Shown piece after piece: positions 7,462 to 13,595 of a stretch of DNA of 19,822 nt. The stretch comes from Actinomycetes bacterium. GTDB taxonomy: Bacteria; Actinomycetota; Coriobacteriia; Coriobacteriales; JAEZZM01. The stretch is taken from NCBI GenBank assembly GCA_023418575.1, contig JAEZZM010000045.1, positions 1 through 19,822 of the forward strand. Reading direction: 5' to 3'. The position numbers and the translations under genes are program-made. Each line of letters begins with the position of its first letter. Within the stretch, counting starts at the first letter, position 1. The notes beneath the pieces were generated by a model. The model did no database searches. It had not been told where the DNA came from and was given only the letters and a program-made list of their open reading frames with translations.

Positions 7462-7467
7462 AGGTGA
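7462..7467 (+). promoter_or_regulatory. Ribosome binding site of the YfcC-type exchanger, decides the start
   Basis: AGGTGA lies five bases upstream of the ATG at 7473. The GTG at 7464 in the same frame overlaps this site and has no SD of its own. Confidence 0.7.
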
Positions 7468-7472
7468 AAACT

Positions 7473-9023
7473 ATGTCAACAGCAAGTGCAGTTGTTAAGC
7501 CAAATAAAAAGCGGCAGTTTAAACTTGATGTTCCCAGTGCTTTTACCATTCTGTTTGTACTTACCATAATTGCAGTTATTGCTACATGGTTCGTTCCAGC
7601 AGGATCATACTCAAAACTCAAGTATGAAGCTTCTACTACAGCATTAAGCTTAACAAACCCTCAAGGTGAAGTTAAAGAACTCCCTGCAACTCAAGAGAGT
7701 TTGGATACCTTAGGCGTCAAAATAGATATTGAACAGTTTAGGTCAGGGGCTATTAAAAAAGCGATTTCAGTTCCTGGTACTTATGAACGACTAGAGCAAC
7801 AGCCAAAAGGTCTTGGTGACATCTTTACCAGCATGGTCAATGGCACTATTGAGGCTGTTGATATTATGGTCTTCATTTTTGTGCTTGGAGGCCTAATAGG
7901 CGTAGTCAACGCATCTGGTGCATTTGAATCCGGTCTTCTCGCACTAACAAAAAAGACAAAAGGAAGGGAGTTTACTTTAGTATTCTTGGTTTCACTTCTT
8001 ATGGTTATAGGTGGAACCTTTTGCGGAATTGAGGAAGAGGCTGTGGCCTTCTACCCCATTTTAGTTCCCGTATTTCTTGCCTTAGGCTATGATTCAATAG
8101 TAAGTGTAGGTGCTATCTTTCTAGCTGGTTCAATGGGTACCAGTTTTTCAACAATCAACCCCTTCTCTGTAGTAATTGCATCAAATGCAGCAGGTATCAC
8201 CTTTACTGAAGGTATTGCTTGGCGTATCTTTGGATGCGTTGTGGGTGGTTTGGTAGTTATTGGCTATCTCTACTGGTACTGCAAGAAGATCAAGGCAAAC
8301 CCCAGCTTTTCTTACACCTATGAAGATAGAGAGAAATTTAGAAAGATCTATACCACTGAGTCATCTGGTCATGCTGAGCAATTTACCTTGCGCAAAAAGC
8401 TTATTTTAGTTTGCTTTGTATCAGCATTTCTCATCATGGTATGGGGAGTTATGACTCAAGGTTGGTGGTTCCCCACCATGGCTGCTTCTTTCTTGGCTAT
8501 AACTATTATTGTTATCTTCTTGTCTGGTATGCCTGAGAAAAAGATTGTAGATTCATTTACGCATGGAGCTTCTTCATTGGTGGGCGTATCACTCATCATT
8601 GGTCTTGCACGTGGTATCAACCTAATTATGGAAGAGGGGCAAATTTCTGACACCATGCTCTATCATGCCTCAAATTTGGTTTCGGGTATGCATGGCGCCC
8701 CCTTTATTCTTATGCTTCTTGCGATCTTCTTTGTCTTGGGTTTCTTAGTCCCCTCAAGTTCTGGTTTAGCTGTATTAGCCATGCCCATTATGGCTCCTTT
8801 AGCTGATACTATTGGAATTCCTCGCTTTATAGTTGTTTCTGCTTACAACTGGGGTCAATATGCAATGCTTTATCTAGCTCCTACTGGTCTTGTAATGGCT
8901 ACGCTGCAGATGCTGGATATGAAATATACGCATTGGCTTAAATTTGTATGGCCTATGGTAGCCTTCCTTTTGAGTTTTGGAGGAATCTTACTTGTTATCC
9001 AGGTCTTCATGTATCAAATGTAA
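7473..9023 (+). CDS. arcD: YfcC-family amino acid exchanger, probable arginine or citrulline/ornithine antiporter
   Basis: A 516-residue polytopic membrane protein of the YfcC/DcuC-like superfamily (the C4-dicarboxylate anaerobic carrier fold). A short basic cytosolic N-terminus (KPNKKRQFKLDVPSAF) leads into the first membrane helix near residue 25. A roughly 65-residue hydrophilic segment follows, then about ten further hydrophobic stretches. The conserved-looking patches GGTFCGIEEEAVAFYPILVP and FLVPSSSGLAVLAMPIMAPLAD resemble the two inverted re-entrant regions of this fold. The streptococcal ArcD proteins belong to this family, which with the arcB-arcC context supports exchange of arginine or citrulline for ornithine. 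The exact substrate cannot be read from sequence. A strong terminator ends the operon. Confidence 0.85.
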   Translation: MSTASAVVKPNKKRQFKLDVPSAFTILFVLTIIAVIATWFVPAGSYSKLKYEASTTALSLTNPQGEVKELPATQESLDTLGVKIDIEQFRSGAIKKAISVPGTYERLEQQPKGLGDIFTSMVNGTIEAVDIMVFIFVLGGLIGVVNASGAFESGLLALTKKTKGREFTLVFLVSLLMVIGGTFCGIEEEAVAFYPILVPVFLALGYDSIVSVGAIFLAGSMGTSFSTINPFSVVIASNAAGITFTEGIAWRIFGCVVGGLVVIGYLYWYCKKIKANPSFSYTYEDREKFRKIYTTESSGHAEQFTLRKKLILVCFVSAFLIMVWGVMTQGWWFPTMAASFLAITIIVIFLSGMPEKKIVDSFTHGASSLVGVSLIIGLARGINLIMEEGQISDTMLYHASNLVSGMHGAPFILMLLAIFFVLGFLVPSSSGLAVLAMPIMAPLADTIGIPRFIVVSAYNWGQYAMLYLAPTGLVMATLQMLDMKYTHWLKFVWPMVAFLLSFGGILLVIQVFMYQM

Positions 9024-9099
9024 GACCAGTGCTTAAATGTATTGATCATTAGCTTTCAAGCATTAAGCTTTTGAGTCTAAAAGCGTATAATACAAACAG

Positions 9100-9137
9100 T
9101 AATCAGCCAAGTTATATGCTTGGCTGATTATTTTTTT
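9100..9137 (+). terminator. Intrinsic terminator of the arc operon
   Basis: TAATCAGCCAAG (9100-9111) and CTTGGCTGATTA (9119-9130) form a perfect 12-bp stem with a seven-base loop, followed by seven T. It is A-flanked on the other side, so it may also serve the convergent glycosyltransferase operon. Confidence 0.95.
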
Positions 9138-9166
9138 GAATGCTTAGTTTTTGAACATCCTTATCG

Positions 9167-9204
9167 TATGAGCTATGTAAGCTTTTATGAGCTATGAAAG
9201 CTTT
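9167..9204. repeat. 19-bp tandem duplication
   Basis: TATGAGCTATGTAAGCTTT (9167-9185) is followed by TATGAGCTATGAAAGCTTT (9186-9204), differing at one base. It lies between the arc terminator and the 3' end of the glycosyltransferase operon. Confidence 0.92.
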
Positions 9205-9216
9205 TGCTTTAAGATT

Positions 9217-10401
9217 TTAGATTAGAGATCTATAAAACTGTTCCCATTTTTTACTGACCTGCTCAGCACTATAAAAGCTGGCGCCCGCACAGGCACGCTT
9301 TCTATAGCGCTCAAGCTCTAAAGGCTGAGACGAAAACTCCTTGATCTTATCGATAAAACCTTTATTATCATGCGCAAAACAAGCAAAATCTTTTACGATA
9401 TGATCATAAAGACTTAAATCTCGCAGCAACACAGGAAGCTCCGCTGCAAAGGCCTCAAGTATGGTCATGGGAAAGAGCTCGCTATAAGAGGGTTGCCATA
9501 AAAGATCTGCAGCAGCATAGAGTAAAGGCATATTCTCACGCTGTACAATCCCCAAAAAACTAACGTTATCAGGTACATGTTCAAGAGCAGCTTTAAGTTT
9601 TTTGTAACCATGGCTAATGCGCCCAAAAGAAAAACCACCTGCCCAAACAAAGCTTATCTCCGGCATAGCCCGAGCAAGTTCTAGAAAATCTAGAACTCCT
9701 TTACGCGTTTGGATTTGCCCCACACATAAGACTGTAAACTTAGTTAGGTCTAAACCAAATTCTTCCTGCGCCTTCTCTTTATAAAAGCTCTTTCTCCTGC
9801 GCTCAGCCTCAAGACCTGCCGCAAGATCAGCTGCTATGGGGTTGGTAGATGTGGTATTGGCAGATGTAAAATCAGCTACTTGTTCAACACCAGAAGCCTG
9901 CATATAGGGAGACTCCAGATAAAAGTCTTCTTTTTTGACATAATTTGGTATATAGTGCAGGCGCTTTTCATCAAAACCTAAGGCCTTTAGCCTATCAATA
10001 AAATCTGGGTTCACCGTAACAAGATGATCTGCTTGGCGATAAAAACACAGCACATAGCGCTCAAAAACAAAACGTGCAAGAGGTGGAAGCGTAATTGACT
10101 CCTTTAGCGTCTCAGGTAGAAAATGCACTGATACTACCAGGGGCTTTTCTGGTGCAAAGCGCTTAAGCAGCCTCATTTTCATAAAAATAGAAGTATTAAT
10201 TGAATGCACATGATAGATGTCGCAAAGCTCAGTGCGCTTAGAGACAGATGGAGGATTCTCGCGCAATTCAAAGCCATCAAGCTGAGCTCGCAACAGATTG
10301 ACCTGCTCTCTATAGGCAGAAGCTACCCCTTGCCCTTTTACCTGTTCAGCATAAGACCACATAGCAAGACGCAGTTTCTTTCTATTAAGAGAACTAGTCA
10401 T
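9217..10401 (-). CDS. GT4 glycosyltransferase, probable diglucosyl-diacylglycerol synthase (LafB/CpoA-like)
   Basis: Predicted to add a second hexose to monoglucosyl-diacylglycerol at the cytoplasmic membrane face. The N-terminal domain has WSYAEQVKGQGVASAYREQ, HFLPETLKESITLPP and a VTVNPDFIDRLKALG stretch, which match my recollection of LafB/CpoA/BgsA proteins. The C-terminal GT-B domain has GQIQTRKGVLDFLELA and the E-x7-E element in SELFPMTILEAF. I chose the ATG at 10401, giving 394 residues. It overlaps the upstream gene's stop by eight bases (ATGACTAG), suggesting translational coupling; a GTG at 10416 is possible but has no SD. A roughly 40-residue polar insert (about 162-205) links the domains and contains an imperfect 15-bp duplication. 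Fold secure, acceptor inferred. Confidence 0.82.
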   Translation of the reverse strand: MTSSLNRKKLRLAMWSYAEQVKGQGVASAYREQVNLLRAQLDGFELRENPPSVSKRTELCDIYHVHSINTSIFMKMRLLKRFAPEKPLVVSVHFLPETLKESITLPPLARFVFERYVLCFYRQADHLVTVNPDFIDRLKALGFDEKRLHYIPNYVKKEDFYLESPYMQASGVEQVADFTSANTTSTNPIAADLAAGLEAERRRKSFYKEKAQEEFGLDLTKFTVLCVGQIQTRKGVLDFLELARAMPEISFVWAGGFSFGRISHGYKKLKAALEHVPDNVSFLGIVQRENMPLLYAAADLLWQPSYSELFPMTILEAFAAELPVLLRDLSLYDHIVKDFACFAHDNKGFIDKIKEFSSQPLELERYRKRACAGASFYSAEQVSKKWEQFYRSLI

Positions 10402-11728
10402 TATCCTTAGACTCACTTTCTGGCCCTGCTTTTAAATTGAGACGCTCGGTAACAATAGTTAAGACCTGATCGCGCAGAATTGAGATCTCTTCAGCCTTGT
10501 CTTTTGCACTATGCTCTAGACCTATAAGCCTTCCCCCAAATAACTCTTTTTCATGATATGAGGCGCGCTCAAGCACCCGGTGATAAAGATCTACTATAGT
10601 CTTACCAAAGCTGCTTGCTGAATGCTCTTGCGCAGAGAGCTCTGCACCCAGTGACAAATGTCCAATGAGCTCAGGCTCAGATCTAAGCTTACACATAAGC
10701 TCAGCACATTCTTGTTCACTAGAAAAGCCATAGCCGTTTGTCCCCTCTCTAAGGACTCCCTGAAGGCATAAATCATGCTTTACCAGTAAAGGAGTTCCAG
10801 AGCTTAATGCCTCAAGATAAGTAAGCCCCTGAGTTTCAGAGTTAGAAGCGCAAACAAACATATCTGCAAGTTGATAATAGGCAGCAACCTTATCAGGAGA
10901 AACTCTTCCAGCAAACAGCACCTCAGTCTTGCCCAACGAGAGTCTTTGCGCTTCTTGCTTAAGTCCCTCTAAAGCTGGACCATCGCCCACATAGAGCAAA
11001 CTTGCTTGTTTGAGGCCCGCTTGTATCGCCCTAGAAAAAGCTTTGAGCAGCATGCTGGGATTTTTCTCTTTTCCCACTCGACCCAAAGAGATAAAAACAA
11101 AGTTTTCTTCAGGAATCCCCAAACTTCTTTTAAGTTCTTTGAGCTCCTTATCACTGCCCTCAGCGGGCTGTGGCTTAAATTTTTCTAAGGGTATACCTGT
11201 TGGTATACAAAATACTGGGCGCGATAAACCATAGCGCTCAAGCACAGAAGCAATTTTCATAGAAGGAACTATGATAGCTGCAGAATCTCTTAAAACAAGA
11301 TGCATAAAACGTTTAAGCGCAAGTCTACCTAGTTCATCAGAGGGAGCAAAGTACTGGGTGTAATCCTCATAGTAGGTATGCACAGTGTTTACTATGGGCG
11401 CTTTGCATGAGCGGGCAATTTTACGCGCGGTTAAATACGTTGAAAACTCTGTCTGAGCATGAATGATATCCGGTTTCCACTCAATAAGATCAGCCATAAG
11501 GCCCAAAGGTAAAAGCTTTGGATATGCCAAGCGAGCATCTGGATAAATACTTTGCACCGATAAGGCTTTGATATAGTAGACATTACCCCTGACCTCATTT
11601 TTTGTTGAAGGCGCAAGAATACGCACATCATGGCCAAGGCGTAAAAGCTCCTGCGACAAGGTCTTTATCGAACTAACTACGCCATTTACTGCGGGTTCAT
11701 ATGTGTCAGTTGTTATCAAAATTTTCAT
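10394..11728 (-). CDS. GT4 glycosyltransferase, probable 1,2-diacylglycerol 3-glucosyltransferase (LafA/BgsB-like)
   Basis: Likely transfers glucose from UDP-glucose to diacylglycerol as the first step of glycolipid synthesis. The product is 444 residues. The N-terminus MKILITTDTYEPAVNGVVSSI is the typical GT4 start, followed by DIIHAQTEFSTYLTARKIA, VNTVHTYYEDY and PTGIPLEKF. The donor domain has SLGRVGKEKNPSMLL and the E-x7-E element in SETQGLTYLEALSSG near residues 297-311. A charged tail of about 60 residues after the fold (from about 385) is longer than usual. It is first in a two-gene operon with the LafB-like gene. There is no SD; a TAGTAT sits seven bases before the ATG, so the transcript may be leaderless. 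The lipid substrate is inferred from the pair. Confidence 0.82.
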   Translation of the reverse strand: MKILITTDTYEPAVNGVVSSIKTLSQELLRLGHDVRILAPSTKNEVRGNVYYIKALSVQSIYPDARLAYPKLLPLGLMADLIEWKPDIIHAQTEFSTYLTARKIARSCKAPIVNTVHTYYEDYTQYFAPSDELGRLALKRFMHLVLRDSAAIIVPSMKIASVLERYGLSRPVFCIPTGIPLEKFKPQPAEGSDKELKELKRSLGIPEENFVFISLGRVGKEKNPSMLLKAFSRAIQAGLKQASLLYVGDGPALEGLKQEAQRLSLGKTEVLFAGRVSPDKVAAYYQLADMFVCASNSETQGLTYLEALSSGTPLLVKHDLCLQGVLREGTNGYGFSSEQECAELMCKLRSEPELIGHLSLGAELSAQEHSASSFGKTIVDLYHRVLERASYHEKELFGGRLIGLEHSAKDKAEEISILRDQVLTIVTERLNLKAGPESESKDND

Positions 11729-11735
11729 ACTTGTA

Positions 11736-11741
11736 ATACTA
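11736..11741 (-). promoter_or_regulatory. Candidate -10 for a leaderless glycosyltransferase transcript
   Basis: TAGTAT on the minus strand ends seven bases before the ATG at 11728. No purine-rich SD intervenes. No clear -35 is seen, so the call is weak. Confidence 0.3.
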
Positions 11742-11826
11742 CCAAACTCAAGTCTGTTTTTTTAAGTGTAGTCAAAATCAAGTGCTTTAAGCCCGAAATA
11801 TAGGTAACAATTAGATTACAGTTATA

Positions 11827-11838
11827 TGACAGCTGTCA
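11827..11838. promoter_or_regulatory. 12-bp perfect palindrome upstream of sdaA
   Basis: TGACAGCTGTCA is fully self-complementary. It lies just upstream of the candidate sdaA -35, and its core CAGCTG recurs at 11861-11866, 31 bp away, with a nearby CTGAC...GTCAG inverted repeat. An operator is plausible; the regulator is unknown. Confidence 0.45.
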
Positions 11839-11845
11839 AAGATGA

Positions 11846-11875
11846 CTGACAAATCTTCGTCAGCTGCCCTATGGT
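11846..11875 (+). promoter_or_regulatory. Candidate sdaA promoter
   Basis: CTGACA (11846-11851) and TATGGT (11870-11875) are 18 bp apart. Both are near consensus. The predicted start is about 40 bp upstream of the sdaA ATG. Confidence 0.4.
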
Positions 11876-11919
11876 AAAAATGCCCTAACCGTATATCACT
11901 AAATTGAGAGGTATGTGAT

Positions 11920-13491
11920 ATGAGCACTACCAGTGCATTTGAAGTTCTTGGCCCCATTATGATTGGTCCATCTAGCTCGCATACTGCAGGCGCTTTACGC
12001 ATTGCAATGCTTGCTAAATCGTTAGTTAAATCACCTATTAAACGCGTTGAATTTACCTTATATAATTCCTTTGCCCGCACTCACAAAGGGCATGGCACTG
12101 ATCGTGCCTTACTGGGCGGTATACTGGGCTTTGAGGCTCACGATCCGCGCATCAAAACAAGCTTTGAAGAGGCCGATAAGGCCGGGCTTGACTATGAGTT
12201 CATCATCTCAGAAAAAGGAGAAGGCATACATCCCAATTCTGTGGATATTTGCATGTATACAGAATCTGGTCGTCAAACCAGTGTGCGCGGCGAATCCTTA
12301 GGTGGTGGCCGCATTGCCATTAGCAAGATTAACGGTGTTGATGTTGTGCTTACAGGAGATTACAATACCATTTTCGCTGTGCACCAGGATACCTGCGGCG
12401 TGCTGAGCCATACCACCCAGTGCTTAGCAGAGCATCAGATCAATATTGCTTTTATGCGCACCTTTAGATCAGAAAAATCAGGATTGGCATACACCATTTT
12501 TGAGACCGATGAAGAACCTAATGAAGAAGTCATTGGCGCCATTGAGCACTGTGAACATGTCAAAAGCGCCATGCTCATCAAAATACCTGGCAATACAGCT
12601 GCTCCTGGCTTAAGCATTAGCTCAGACTTTATCAGCGGGGCTGAATTATTAGAACTTTGCGCTAAAGAACATAAGAGCATAGGACAACTTATGTATGAGC
12701 GAGAAGTACAGCTCTCAGGCAAGCAAGAGGCACAAGAAGGTATGAAGCGTGTATTAGAGGTTATGAAAGATGAAGTAAAAAGCCCTCTTGAACACGCCCA
12801 AATATCTTTGGGAGGTCTTATCGGCGGAGAAGCTCAAAGCATTTATCAAGCTGCATCGCAGCATAAGGACCTCTTTGGTGAAACCAGATCAAAGGCAAGC
12901 GCTTATGCCATGGCTGTCTTAGAGCGCTCAGCAAGTATGGGTGTTATTGTTGCTGCTCCAACAGCAGGTGCCTCTGGAGTGGTTCCAGGAGTTTTGCTCT
13001 CAGCTGCAGAATGTTTGGGGTCTTCTGACGAAGAACTAATAAACGCTTTATATACCGCCTCTGCAGTGGGATACCTTATCATGCGCAATGCAACTGTTGC
13101 AGGAGCTGAAGGTGGCTGCCAAGCAGAGGTTGGCTCAGCCAGCGCCATGGCAGCAGCCGCACTAGCAGAGCTTATGGGAGCAGAGCCAAAAGTTGCTCTC
13201 TACGCTGCCTGCATAGCCCTCTCTAATATGCTGGGCTTAGTGTGTGACCCTATTGGTGGCTTGGTTGAAGCTCCCTGTCAAATGAGAAACGCTGGTGGAG
13301 CTAGTCAAGCTTACACAGCTGTCAACCTTGCCCTTTCTGGCGTTGTAAGTTTAGTTCCTTTTGATGAGGTTATAGAAACCATGTTTAGGGTAGGAAAACA
13401 ATTACCATCCTCATTAAGAGAAACAGCCGAAGGCGGTCTTGCAATTACGCCAAGTGCCTGTGAGCTTTGTGCCCGTTGCGGTGTTTTGTAA
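11920..13491 (+). CDS. sdaA: L-serine ammonia-lyase, iron-sulfur type, single chain (beta-ACT-alpha)
   Basis: Deaminates L-serine to pyruvate and ammonia using a [4Fe-4S] cluster. The product is 523 residues, about the sum of the two Bacillus chains (SdaAB plus SdaAA). Residues 1-150 are the beta domain (GPSSSHTAGALR, NSFARTHKGHGTDRALLGG, HPNSV). Residues about 150-225 look like an ACT domain (DTCGVLSHTTQCLAEHQINI). The alpha domain follows from about 232, with APTAGASGVVPGVL. Cluster ligands fit Cys400, Cys442 and Cys453, the same 42- and 11-residue spacing as in the Legionella enzyme. The C-terminus (ACELCARCGVL) has three further Cys at 514, 517 and 520. SD GAGAGG lies eight bases from the ATG. 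Pyruvate made here would feed the downstream nifJ. Confidence 0.95.
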   Translation: MSTTSAFEVLGPIMIGPSSSHTAGALRIAMLAKSLVKSPIKRVEFTLYNSFARTHKGHGTDRALLGGILGFEAHDPRIKTSFEEADKAGLDYEFIISEKGEGIHPNSVDICMYTESGRQTSVRGESLGGGRIAISKINGVDVVLTGDYNTIFAVHQDTCGVLSHTTQCLAEHQINIAFMRTFRSEKSGLAYTIFETDEEPNEEVIGAIEHCEHVKSAMLIKIPGNTAAPGLSISSDFISGAELLELCAKEHKSIGQLMYEREVQLSGKQEAQEGMKRVLEVMKDEVKSPLEHAQISLGGLIGGEAQSIYQAASQHKDLFGETRSKASAYAMAVLERSASMGVIVAAPTAGASGVVPGVLLSAAECLGSSDEELINALYTASAVGYLIMRNATVAGAEGGCQAEVGSASAMAAAALAELMGAEPKVALYAACIALSNMLGLVCDPIGGLVEAPCQMRNAGGASQAYTAVNLALSGVVSLVPFDEVIETMFRVGKQLPSSLRETAEGGLAITPSACELCARCGVL

Positions 13492-13583
13492 TGCAAGCCC
13501 TACACCGCACAATCTTTTGTGCAGCATCCGCTAAGCATCTTAGTTAGATCAGTTAATCAAGCTGCCTGAGCTTATAGTATTTC

Positions 13584-13590
13584 AAAGGAG
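13584..13590 (+). promoter_or_regulatory. Ribosome binding site of the fusion ligase gene
   Basis: AAAGGAG lies five bases upstream of the ATG at 13596 and fixes the start. A small hairpin without a T tail (GCACAA/TTGTGC, 13507-13522) precedes it, so read-through from sdaA is possible. Confidence 0.85.
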
Positions 13591-13595
13591 TCTAT

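Noticed and set aside
7464..7472. GTG 7464 as start of the YfcC exchanger
   Set aside because: The only SD (AGGTGA) overlaps this codon and is properly spaced for ATG 7473.
9086..9091. Perfect TATAAT just before the arc terminator, as a promoter for a tiny RNA
   Set aside because: No suitable -35 at 16-18 bp, and any transcript would be only the terminator hairpin; likely chance in an A+T-rich spacer.
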